Shown in pieces: positions 6,601 to 12,752 of a DNA stretch of 14,144 nucleotides. The notes under the pieces are model-generated. The model searched no databases. It saw only the letters and a list, made by a program, of their open reading frames with translations, and was not told the origin of the DNA. The stretch is taken from NCBI GenBank assembly GCA_016234955.1, contig JACRNN010000203.1:1-14144 (forward strand), read 5' to 3'. Origin of the DNA: Deltaproteobacteria bacterium. Lineage in GTDB: Bacteria > Desulfobacterota > GWC2-55-46. The translations under genes were made by a program, and so were the position numbers. Within the stretch, counting starts at the first letter, position 1, and every line of letters begins with the position of its first letter.

Positions 6601-6700
6601 AGAGTGCCATACCGCGCACGGCGCCAAGGTGCACAACACGACCTCCAACTCCTCGTGCCTGGCCTGTCATCCGACCGGCACGGCAAAAAGATTGAGATGA
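3671..6700 (+). CDS. Exported 43-haem c-type cytochrome
   Basis: From ATG 3671 it has 1009 residues with a clear Sec signal peptide, cut after AWA near residue 22. I count 43 CXXCH motifs from residue 48 to 996 and about 47 further histidines, enough for bis-His ligation of every haem. The layout is three haems, then nine tri-haem modules (haems 4-30, to about residue 712), then a 13-haem tail (730-1000). The modules are Lys-rich with recurring DVHKGQF, FDHNS and GKHLK motifs. The tail is rich in Ser, Thr and Pro with recurring SSHTA and SAHSH. Four modules are near-identical tandem copies. Other starts (TTG 3647, ATG 3650) would only lengthen the leader; GGGGAG at 3654-3659 favours 3671 with rather long spacing. 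It resembles cytochrome c3/c7-type multihaem proteins in general style, and the closest named family is uncertain. Its likely role is long-range electron transfer through the periplasm and outward. Confidence 0.93.
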   Translation: MKYANSFFAIAIVLIIQTAAWAADDIGSLINPGDLASAHSKYEGIKNCTKCHRLRGGIPDNNCLDCHEKLAKQIASRRGVHAKYTDPCIKCHTDHKGRDFKIISFDKDKFDHGRTDYPLKDRHARVDCAKCHKKTGVYGGLSTECVSCHTDAHKKQLSEDCSRCHNIAGWKDTGRFNHNLGSAYALTGRHTDVKCIKCHSQGRYKPLEYKSCKDCHKDVHKGQFKDRTCESCHSVNGWKTTSFDHNSAGYNGYKLEGKHLKTPCDKCHQQGKFKPLAYKTCKDCHNDVHKGQFKDRTCESCHSVNDWKTTSFDHNSPEYKGYKLEGKHLKTPCAKCHQQGKFKPLAYKTCKDCHNDVHKGQFKDRTCESCHSVNGWKATSFDHNSAEYKGYKLEGKHLKTPCDKCHQQGKFKPLAYKTCKDCHNDVHKGQFKDRTCESCHSVNGWKATSFDHNSPEYKGYKLEGKHLKTPCDKCHQQEKYRPVDTACKSCHAKDDTHKNELGALCDKCHTANDWKKTTLRHNTQTRFPLIGKHTDTPCEKCHTNKRYKSKDDKCADCHKDVHKGKFKEECGSCHTQVDWAPRKFDHRKMTGYALGGVHNDILCANCHTAKDDYRKVNRYCGQCHVDPHLNQFGMMDCEKCHGQSSWNPVAFRHSGTGFPLTGQHRAAECSSCHKNRIYRNTLTICYNCHAQQYASAPNHLARSYSRDCTQCHDTFFNSWNFSHRSINSGCSTCHLNSRPSSHTANPTMYPTTCESCHTSTTTWSAHSHITASTGCATCHLNSRPSSHTADPTMYPTTCESCHTSTTTWSAHSHTTASTGCSTCHLNSRPSSHTADTVKYPITCELCHNSTTTWTSHQHTSTSGCSTCHINARPSTHTANPTRYTTTCETCHKYPTWTFSHSTVSTTCSTCHSTDAPAAHLTYSAYFGTSCQNCHTYPAWTTATINHSSFTTFPTSHKGYSKCSDCHPTQQYNNGYCIECHTAHGAKVHNTTSNSSCLACHPTGTAKRLR
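4294..5121 (+). repeat. Four tandem 207-bp repeats inside the 43-haem cytochrome gene
   Basis: Units start at 4294, 4501, 4708 and 4915. Each encodes 69 residues with three CXXCH motifs. Units 2 and 3 differ at about 7 of 207 bases by my manual alignment. Unit 1 diverges mainly at its start, and unit 4 diverges after about 5100. Such identity implies recent duplication or ongoing conversion, and the array could expand or contract in frame. Confidence 0.92.
5858..6259 (+). repeat. Tandem 135-bp repeats in the 3' part of the 43-haem cytochrome gene
   Basis: Units start at 5858, 5993 and 6128, with a shortened third unit and degenerate copies continuing from 6260 to about 6500. Each full unit encodes 45 residues with two CXXCH motifs separated by Ser/Thr/His-rich spacers (SRPSSHTA, TTTWSAHSH). 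This array is independent of the 207-bp array and differs from it in sequence and haem spacing. Confidence 0.9.
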
Positions 6701-7938
6701 AGAACGGATTGTTGACGCGTTCGATACGCGCGGTCGTTTTCCTCTTTGCGTTCTCCGCCGCGGACGCGCTGTGCTTCGAGCAGCACGGCATGGTGACGGT
6801 GGAGGACTACTACTCCAATGACTCCAGCTCCGCTTATGACGTGAACCTGCTGACGACAAGGGTGCGCCTGGACCTCACCAAGCTGAACGAATCAGGCACA
6901 CTCTCGTTCCATTTCGACGGCAGGGAGAGGACCAGGCTCAGCGGGGACGGCTACAGCAGTTCCATCCCCGCCACCCGCATAGAGACGCTCGACCTTGAAT
7001 ACTCCGGCCAGTCCGTATGGTTTTCCACCGGGAGGCTCCGGCCAAAGGAGTTCCCTATGGAGCGCGTGGACGGCGTGGACTTCGGGGTGCGCGCATCGAA
7101 TTACGGGCTCGGGGTCTTTGCCGGGATAAGGCCGAACCCGTACTCCGACTCCCTGAACGCCTCGTTCACCACAGCCGGGACTTACGTCTATTACCGCAAG
7201 GACACCCTTACCGCCAACCTCGCCTTCGCCCACGACGCCTATGACGGCGCCACGGACAGGGAGTACGTCTACAGCCAGGTCACGTACTTCCCGGTAAGCG
7301 GGGTCATGTTCCTCGGCATGCTCACGGCCGATATCGACCAGATCGAGAGCGGGGTGAATATCACCAACGGGATATTCGAGATCTCCTACAGGCCCGACGG
7401 CAAAAAGGGCATAGCCGCGGGCTTCAACGAGTTCAGGGCCACAAGGTACTACAGGTCCCTCAACTACGATTTCGTCGACAGCGGCCAAAAGTCATTCTAT
7501 CTGAGCGGGAATTACAGGATGCTTGAGAGGCTCAACCTCTACGGCAGGGTGGAGAGGCAGTCAAGGGATTATCCGTCCCTGACCGGGGAGTTCAAGCACG
7601 CGTACGTCTATACGGCGGGGGTGAACGCGGACAACCTCGGCTCCTCGGGGGTCAACATGGACTTGAGCTGGACGCTCAACGACAGCTTCGATTCGAGGCA
7701 TAACTACTACAAGATCGACTTCAGCCGCATGAGCTATGAGGTCCTCCAGGTCAACGTAACAGGGACCTACAGGCAGAACCAGTACGGCTACATCAACAGC
7801 GACAACGTCTGGAGCCTCGGCGCCTCGGGGATGCTCTTTATCGGCAAGAAGTGGACCGTCTACCTGTCGGTCGACCATGAGGACGGGCGCGAATACACCT
7901 CGAACTACGTGCTGTCCAGGCTGAGCTACAAGTTTTAG
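6697..7938 (+). CDS. Outer-membrane beta-barrel protein of the cytochrome operon
   Basis: The protein has 413 residues from ATG 6697, which overlaps the cytochrome stop as ATGA, so translation is probably coupled. No strong Shine-Dalgarno precedes it. A signal peptide is visible, with likely cleavage after ADA at residues 22-24. The rest is made of alternating polar/hydrophobic strands with many Tyr, Gly, Ser and Asn residues. It ends in LSRLSYKF, a C-terminal phenylalanine typical of BAM-assembled barrels. The mature length of about 389 residues suggests a mid-size barrel, roughly 16-18 strands by size alone. MtrB/PioB-type porins are much larger, so this would be a different scaffold. One cysteine lies near the mature N-terminus (C26), and there is no CXXC. 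By context it likely sheaths or anchors the 43-haem cytochrome in the outer membrane. The alternative is a generic porin that happens to be co-transcribed. Confidence 0.85.
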   Translation: MKNGLLTRSIRAVVFLFAFSAADALCFEQHGMVTVEDYYSNDSSSAYDVNLLTTRVRLDLTKLNESGTLSFHFDGRERTRLSGDGYSSSIPATRIETLDLEYSGQSVWFSTGRLRPKEFPMERVDGVDFGVRASNYGLGVFAGIRPNPYSDSLNASFTTAGTYVYYRKDTLTANLAFAHDAYDGATDREYVYSQVTYFPVSGVMFLGMLTADIDQIESGVNITNGIFEISYRPDGKKGIAAGFNEFRATRYYRSLNYDFVDSGQKSFYLSGNYRMLERLNLYGRVERQSRDYPSLTGEFKHAYVYTAGVNADNLGSSGVNMDLSWTLNDSFDSRHNYYKIDFSRMSYEVLQVNVTGTYRQNQYGYINSDNVWSLGASGMLFIGKKWTVYLSVDHEDGREYTSNYVLSRLSYKF

Positions 7939-8095
7939 CAGGCTGCTGAAAAAGTCCCATCTGCTTTGTCGTCTTCGTCGTTCGTCACTGCGGCGTACAA
8001 TACAAGTACGCCTTCCCATTGCAATTGTAAAGACGCAATGGGAGCCCTGCCTCACTTTCTCGGCTCCTCGCATCTGTAACTTTTTGAGCAGCCTG
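7939..8095. repeat. Long inverted-repeat element between convergent genes
   Basis: The terminal arms, 7939-7955 (CAGGCTGCTGAAAAAGT) and 8079-8095, match as an inverted repeat at 16 of 17 bases. Two hairpins lie inside: GGCGTAC (7992-7998) with GTACGCC (8006-8012), and a perfect 9-bp stem, 8014-8022 with 8035-8043. It begins one base after the barrel stop codon and encodes nothing. Elements with these arms are common between genes in Deltaproteobacteria and related genomes. A transposase-less mobile repeat or bidirectional transcription barrier is plausible. Confidence 0.75.
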
Positions 8096-8116
8096 ACGTT
8101 AAGCACTCCGTCAGGC
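8091..8116. repeat. Hairpin at the end of the ferredoxin-flavoprotein gene
   Basis: GCCTGACG (8091-8098) pairs with CGTCAGGC (8109-8116) around a 10-nt loop, 18 nt past the stop codon at 8135-8137. It overlaps the right arm of the inverted-repeat element. No T-run follows on the minus strand, so it is at best a weak terminator or a 3' end stabiliser. Confidence 0.45.
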
Positions 8117-8134
8117 GCAAGGCGGGGAGGCGCT

Positions 8135-9421
8135 TCATGCCTTCCCGTATTTCCTCTCTATCCGGACGCCGATGGACTTGAGAAATTCGTTCGGGAGTTC
8201 CCCTCCGGCGAATATGTATACGAAGTCGTTGTCAAGGTCCACGGCCCCCTGCGGCGCAACGAGTCTCACCTTCTTATCGAGTATCTCCGTGACGTTGGAA
8301 TTGTATATGACCTTTACGGAGCCGTTGGCGACGGCCCCGTCAAGGCGCGTCCTGTTCGCCGGCTTTATCCTTGCCAACGCCTCGCCCCTGTACGAAAGCG
8401 TCACGCGGTTGCCGTTGCCGGAGAGGGCCAATGCGGCCTCAACGGCGCTGTCCCCTCCCCCTATGACGAGGATATGTTCGTTTGAGTGCTGGTCAGGGTC
8501 GAGGAGCCTGTACGCCACCTTTGGGAGGCCTTCGCCCTGCACGCCGAGCCTGCGCGGGGCGCCCCGCCTGCCTATGGCCAATACCACGCACCTGGACGTG
8601 TACTGCCCGGCCGAGGTGGTGACGTTGAGAGCCCCGTCGTCCTCTCTTATGCCGGTGAGCTTCTCGCCCGTCCTTATCTTTAGATTGGTCTTCCTGATGA
8701 TGTCCATCCAGAGCCCCAGGAGCGCCTCCTTGCTCGTCTCCTTGAGCTTCACCTTCCCGTACATCGGGATATCGACAGGCGAGGTCATCACTACCTTGCG
8801 GCGCGGGTACTGGAGCACGGCGCCGCCGACGTCGTCCTGCTCTATAGTGATGAAATTGAGCCCGTGCTTGAGCGCGGCAAGGGACGCCCCGAGGCCCCCC
8901 GGGCCCGCGCCGGCTATCACGACGTCATAGGCCTGCCCGTCCCTGCGCCCCTCCTTTATACGCTCCGCGATGTACCCGACGGCCTCAACGCCCTGCGTTA
9001 TGGCGTTTTTTATAAGGCCCATGCCGCCGAGCTCGCCGACGATAAATACGCCTTTTACGTTAGTCTCGAACTCGGTGGTCAGGAACGGGATGTCCACCCC
9101 CCTCGTCTCGGTGCCGAAGACCAGCGTGATGGCGCCCACCGGGCAGGCCGCGGCGCACGCGCCGTGTCCGACGCACTGGGAGGCGCTGATGATCCTGCCC
9201 TTGCCGCCTGAGAGGCCCAGGATGTCCTTTTCAGGGCAGGCATTCACGCACGCGCCGCTCCCGATGCATTTGGCGGGGTCGATGTGCGGATGGACCGAGA
9301 ACGGCTCGTGGCTGCCCGTCTCCTTCGCCTTCACTATCTTTTTCTCCACCCTGCCGGACCTCCTCCTGTTGATGAGCAGGTAGAGCAGGACGGCCGCCGC
9401 CGGTATCAGTATGGATATCAA
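8135..9421 (-). CDS. Membrane-anchored ferredoxin fused to a thioredoxin-reductase-like flavoprotein
   Basis: This is a 428-residue protein as called. One N-terminal membrane helix (about 2-17) is followed by RRR and should leave the rest in the cytoplasm. A ferredoxin-like region follows with C52-C58-C62 and C83-C89-C93, then a flavoprotein with an FAD Rossmann loop, GAGPGG at 171-176, and an NAD(P)H loop, GGGDSA at 321-326. The CXXC expected before the second loop in thioredoxin reductase is missing, so it is not a disulfide reductase of that type and is nearer to YpdA-like enzymes. The likely reaction is NAD(P)H-linked electron exchange with iron-sulfur clusters; the partner is unknown. 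The start is unsure: TTG 9421 lacks a Shine-Dalgarno. The frame stays open upstream to 9488, and starting at CTG 9430 or ATT 9433, behind a GGGGG run, would lengthen the helix to a more normal size. It converges on the cytochrome operon. Confidence 0.85.
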   Translation of the reverse strand: MISILIPAAAVLLYLLINRRRSGRVEKKIVKAKETGSHEPFSVHPHIDPAKCIGSGACVNACPEKDILGLSGGKGRIISASQCVGHGACAAACPVGAITLVFGTETRGVDIPFLTTEFETNVKGVFIVGELGGMGLIKNAITQGVEAVGYIAERIKEGRRDGQAYDVVIAGAGPGGLGASLAALKHGLNFITIEQDDVGGAVLQYPRRKVVMTSPVDIPMYGKVKLKETSKEALLGLWMDIIRKTNLKIRTGEKLTGIREDDGALNVTTSAGQYTSRCVVLAIGRRGAPRRLGVQGEGLPKVAYRLLDPDQHSNEHILVIGGGDSAVEAALALSGNGNRVTLSYRGEALARIKPANRTRLDGAVANGSVKVIYNSNVTEILDKKVRLVAPQGAVDLDNDFVYIFAGGELPNEFLKSIGVRIERKYGKA

Positions 9422-9502
9422 TAGCGTCAGAATGGCCGCACCCCCGTCACTTTGCGTTATACGCCTTAATCGTGTATCGAAGCGTCAGCATCAAGGCTAT
9501 GA

Positions 9503-9533
9503 AAACACCCCTGACTTAAAAACCAGGGGGTTT
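9503..9533. terminator. Hairpin with short T-runs on both sides
   Basis: CCCCTG (9508-9513) pairs with CAGGGG (9524-9529) and can be extended by AAAC (9503-9506) with GTTT (9530-9533) across a bulged A. The minus-strand tail is TGTTTTC, so it could end a minus-strand transcript coming from the gap. No matching gene is visible. Confidence 0.35.
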
Positions 9534-9784
9534 CAGAACAGTGAAAAAATGGAAAGCCCAAGCCGCGGGGTATACGTTGGGATTTACGCTCATAGCTTGC
9601 GAAGCCTGCTTGCCTGGATTATTCGCGAAGGAACCACCAAGATGATTATATGGCACAGTACGGTGCAAAATACCAGTAACATAAATCACATAATAGGCCG
9701 GAGATGCTTGCGAACAGGTCTTATTGAAAATGAGCGGCGGCCGGGCGCCTGCGGCAGAGGGCTGGCATATGGGGATGAGGGGCC

Positions 9785-9807
9785 TGGGGAGGTTTTCAAC
9801 CTCCCCA
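9785..9807. repeat. Perfect 10-bp hairpin in the gap
   Basis: TGGGGAGGTT (9785-9794) pairs with AACCTCCCCA (9798-9807) around a 3-nt loop. No T-run follows on either strand. The stem is strong and would fold in either transcript; its role is unknown. Confidence 0.6.
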
Positions 9808-10293
9808 AGCTTCTTGCGGGCGTAAGAGGGGGTAATCTTCTTTAAATAAAAGGCAGGGTACCTTCAGACTGGCGGCGACTGTTCCTTTATTGCCGCGGTT
9901 TTTGGGTGGGAACGAACCGGAATAGACCATATCCGGATAAAAACCCCATAATTTTCGGAATGTTAAAGCAAGGCCTCCATATACAATATAAGCATTTAGA
10001 GCAAACGGTTCTATGATATTTAACATTATACAGCCCCAACATTAAAATATAATTAGAAAATATCACAAATAGAACTAAATGTCAAATATTTGATACGCTA
10101 AAATTAAAATTTTTTGATTTTTTTTAAAAAATCTCAATTTTTACGCGTGATAAGCGCCATAAAGGCTCAAAAACAGGGGGGATCTGCCTTTTTCATGCTG
10201 AAAATTGAGCTCGATTATAGGGGTTGATCTGAGGTATGGGATGGTAAGCTACGGAAGTTACAGATAGAGAGGCGTCTGTTCTAAAAAGTACTG

Positions 10294-11637
10294 TCACAGT
10301 TCCGGGGTAAGCACCTCGGTTACCGATGTGATGCGGTCTTTAAGCGGGCCTTTCTTGGACCTCTTGCCGAGTTCAAGACTCGATACCACAACCCTGTTCA
10401 AGGACTTGAATCTCTTCCCGTCCCAATATCCCGATACCTGGTGTATCACATATTGTCTGCCTGACAGAGACCCGATATGGAGCATGACGTGCCTTTTGAG
10501 CGTTAAGAGCGTTATCCCCGGAGTTGCCGTCTTCAATGCGGCCGCCAGAACCCCCTTCGAATGCGCACCATCAAGCCGCGCCATGACGTTGCCGGAGTCG
10601 CCCTGGTCTCTTGAATTCCTCGGCAGTCTTATCCCGAAAGGCAGAAATACGTCCTTTATGAACTCCGAGCAGTCGCGCCGGCCGCCTCTGCCTCCCCAGC
10701 CGTACCCTTCCCCTATCATCCTGAACGCCTGCCTGATGACGTTACCCCTGGTATACGGCAGATATCCGGGGTGGACGTTGCCGCGCCTGCTTATGTAGGC
10801 CTCTGTCCAGACCAACTCCCCCTTTGGCCCCCTCTGAGGAAATCGTACAGCCCAGGGGCCGACGCTTTCTTCTCCGTTACCCCCGCTCAGATAGAGGACG
10901 GTGCCCATATCAACCGTCCCGACCAAGGTCTTAAGCGCCCTGTCTCCATAGACATTGACAAGGCTTCCGGTAACCGTCAGGAACGGTTCATCGGAGGGGG
11001 GCGTTACGTCCTCCCTGGTCCCGAATGCCACCGTGTCGATCCTTATCCAGCCCCTTACCGTGGGCGTTTGAAAAAAGCCCCATCTTTTATCGAGGCTTGT
11101 ATGGAGGAGCGCCACCGGCTCGGCGGGAAAGACGGATGAATACTGGAGCGTGTCAAACCCGCTTCTTCCGGGCCTTTTGAGGACGGCCTCATCCGTTGGG
11201 AGCGCCCTCACGTCAGCCTCGGCCGCCACCACGCCGAACCTGACCCGGTTATATTCCTCCACTCCATCGAGGTTCAGGTTTACGGCAAGCCCCTCAAAAA
11301 ACCGTTCCCTTATCCTGCGGCCTTTGGAGTCGTACCTTTTAACGGCAATATCCACGGGGACGGTGTCGTAGAGAAGCCGGCCGCGAAGCTCCGTGCCGGA
11401 AACACCTTCCGGCATGCGCCAGACTTCCGCCATCTGGCCGCTCTTTTTAAGCGTATCACTGTTGAGATATTCTATCTCCCGGCTGGAAAGGAGCACTCTG
11501 TCCGGAGACTCAAGCCTTGATATCCAGTATAAAGCGCTATCTATATTATGGTTGGAACGCGCAACGGAAAGCGGGGGGTAGATGACGATAAGCAGGAGTG
11601 CGAGCGTAGCTGAAGCCGCGGCGTATAATGCCCTCAT
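10294..11637 (-). CDS. Exported SH3-domain NlpC/P60 (C40) cell-wall peptidase
   Basis: From ATG 11637 it has 447 residues. AGGA lies 7 nt upstream, and the promoter position rules out the longer GTG start at 11676. An N-terminal signal peptide (MRALYAAAS..., hydrophobic to about residue 20) sends it to the periplasm. A first SH3-like region holds the RALPT motif near 145, and a second SH3-like segment starts near 220. The C-terminal NlpC/P60 domain has YGWGG followed by catalytic C323 in RDCSEF, with H383 in RHVMLHIG and H399 in VIHQ completing the expected Cys-His-His set. Related enzymes cut gamma-D-glutamyl-diamino acid bonds in peptidoglycan stem peptides, for recycling or remodelling. 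The catalytic residues look intact. No partner is obvious; the cytochrome and propeller genes upstream are separated from it by its own promoter. I am confident in the family and unsure of the physiological role. Confidence 0.9.
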   Translation of the reverse strand: MRALYAAASATLALLLIVIYPPLSVARSNHNIDSALYWISRLESPDRVLLSSREIEYLNSDTLKKSGQMAEVWRMPEGVSGTELRGRLLYDTVPVDIAVKRYDSKGRRIRERFFEGLAVNLNLDGVEEYNRVRFGVVAAEADVRALPTDEAVLKRPGRSGFDTLQYSSVFPAEPVALLHTSLDKRWGFFQTPTVRGWIRIDTVAFGTREDVTPPSDEPFLTVTGSLVNVYGDRALKTLVGTVDMGTVLYLSGGNGEESVGPWAVRFPQRGPKGELVWTEAYISRRGNVHPGYLPYTRGNVIRQAFRMIGEGYGWGGRGGRRDCSEFIKDVFLPFGIRLPRNSRDQGDSGNVMARLDGAHSKGVLAAALKTATPGITLLTLKRHVMLHIGSLSGRQYVIHQVSGYWDGKRFKSLNRVVVSSLELGKRSKKGPLKDRITSVTEVLTPEL

Positions 11638-11678
11638 TGGAATATCCTGGTAACGGCCCGGATTAACCATCACCACAT

Positions 11679-11707
11679 ATTATACCGCTTTATCAGCGGT
11701 CTTGCAA
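11679..11707 (-). promoter_or_regulatory. Near-consensus sigma70 promoter of the NlpC/P60 gene
   Basis: On the minus strand a TTGCAA -35 (11707-11702), a 17-nt spacer and a perfect TATAAT -10 (11684-11679) are present. The predicted start near 11672 gives a 5' leader of about 35 nt to ATG 11637. The spacer region holds a dyad, ACCGCT-N5-AGCGGT (11684-11700), which may be an operator. Confidence 0.75.
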
Positions 11708-11717
11708 CCTGAATCGA

Positions 11718-11746
11718 CGTTAGGGACGGGCCCGGCGGCCCTAACG
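11718..11746. repeat. Hairpin after the beta-propeller stop codon
   Basis: CGTTAGGG (11718-11725) pairs with CCCTAACG (11739-11746), with a further CGGGCCCG palindrome in the loop. It lies directly after the propeller stop (11748-11750). It lacks a T-run but may shape the 3' end of that transcript. Confidence 0.5.
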
Positions 11747-11747
11747 G

Positions 11748-12752
11748 TCATCTTGCCGGAAGCACGGCCATGGCGCGGGGGTTTCTCCAGAACTCTATCC
11801 TGTCGACCTCCTTTAAAGAACCTGTGTCGATAACCGAAATGGACCCGTCCGTGGCCCCGCCGCTGTGGTTGTTCACGAACAGGTACTTGCCATCCGGCGA
11901 AAGCGCCGATGAGGTCGGTTCCGTCCCTACGGGTATTTCCTTTATCAAGGTCCTTTTCTCAAGGTCCATGACCGAGAGGGTCTTGGACAGGGCGTTGGTG
12001 ACGAAGGCGCGCACGCCGTCAGAAGAAAGGGTGATGTAGTTGGGTGTATTGCCGGCCGGGATGCTCCCCACGATTTCGCCGGAGGCTATATCCAGGACCG
12101 ATACCCTGTCGCGGTTGGTGCACAGATACGCGAAGCGGCTTTTGCGCGGTATCATGATGGCCATCGCGCCGCGCGCATGGATGATGCGCACCCGCTCCAT
12201 TTTTTTAAGGTCTATGACGGATATCTCATCGTCGTATATAGAGGTGATGTACGCGTAAGCGCTGTCATCTGTTATGGCCACGCCGGAGGCCCCGCGGCCC
12301 TCGGCCGGGCTTCCGACTACGGCGTTCGTGAAAGGGTCTATGACGGTGGCCTTTTCATCCTGGTTGTTGGCGACCACCAGGTACCTTCCGTCCGGGGTGA
12401 AATTCATGAAATGGGGATGCACCCCGGTCTTTATCCGCGCGGTGATTTTGCCTGATTTCACGTCAACGACCGCTATCTCGTCGCGCCCGCGGTTGCTCAC
12501 GTACAGGAGCGACTTGTCCGGGGACGGGATGACCTCGACCGGATTGGAGCCGAAACCCATCACTATCCTGCCCACCTCCTTATGCGTGGCGCTGTCGAGG
12601 ACGGCGACGTCTCCTTCGGAAAACCGGGCCACGTAGAGGTGATATCCCGCGGGCCCGGCCGCAAGGGCCGGGGCCCGCGGGAGGCACAGGAGCGCCATGA
12701 CGATGTAAATAACTGTATTGGTGAAAATAATATGCCTCAATTGTTGTTGCAT
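11748..12752 (-). CDS. Exported seven-bladed YVTN-type beta-propeller protein
   Basis: From ATG 12752 it has 334 residues. A signal peptide is visible, with cleavage after ALA at about residue 31. The mature protein has seven repeats of about 40 residues with the YVTN pattern. Examples are LYVSNRGRDEIAVVD, YITSIYDDEISVID, AFVTNALSKTLSVMD and LFVNNHSGGATDG. This is a complete propeller. No catalytic or metal site is evident and there is no CXXCH. Such propellers often accompany surface or periplasmic cytochromes and may act as a binding or scaffolding platform, so no enzyme activity is proposed. The start overlaps the end of the upstream cytochrome gene by 16 nt, which indicates co-transcription. 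A longer frame to 12881 is open but overlaps cytochrome coding sequence and lacks a signal peptide at its start, so I reject it. Confidence 0.85.
   Translation of the reverse strand: MQQQLRHIIFTNTVIYIVMALLCLPRAPALAAGPAGYHLYVARFSEGDVAVLDSATHKEVGRIVMGFGSNPVEVIPSPDKSLLYVSNRGRDEIAVVDVKSGKITARIKTGVHPHFMNFTPDGRYLVVANNQDEKATVIDPFTNAVVGSPAEGRGASGVAITDDSAYAYITSIYDDEISVIDLKKMERVRIIHARGAMAIMIPRKSRFAYLCTNRDRVSVLDIASGEIVGSIPAGNTPNYITLSSDGVRAFVTNALSKTLSVMDLEKRTLIKEIPVGTEPTSSALSPDGKYLFVNNHSGGATDGSISVIDTGSLKEVDRIEFWRNPRAMAVLPAR

Larger units (their letters stand above)
9422..10293. other. 872-nt gap with no supported gene
   Basis: No reading frame here has a convincing Shine-Dalgarno, codon use or recognisable motif. 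It holds two hairpins (9503-9533 and 9785-9807). An AT-rich tract at about 10020-10140 includes a perfect palindrome, TCAAATATTTGA (10082-10093), and an A/T hairpin (10116-10133). A TATAAT lies on the minus strand (10030-10025) without a matching -35. An unannotated small RNA cannot be excluded. Confidence 0.6.

Noticed and set aside
6355..6696. N-terminal extension of the barrel gene back to 6355
   Set aside because: This stretch is the +1 shadow of the cytochrome tail. The signal peptide begins at ATG 6697, which overlaps the cytochrome stop as ATGA.
8135..9421. Thioredoxin reductase (trxB)
   Set aside because: The redox CXXC before the NADPH-binding loop is absent and a ferredoxin plus membrane anchor is fused at the N-terminus.
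9411..9845. Plus-strand reading frame of 144 codons in the large gap
   Set aside because: It starts inside the opposite-strand flavoprotein gene, has no Shine-Dalgarno, runs through two strong hairpins and has mixed low-complexity composition with no recognisable motif.
9796..10026. Minus-strand reading frame of 76 codons in the large gap
   Set aside because: A TATAAT immediately precedes its ATG, so a promoter there would start transcription inside the frame. There is no Shine-Dalgarno, codon use is unlike the neighbours, and it ends in the 9785-9807 hairpin.
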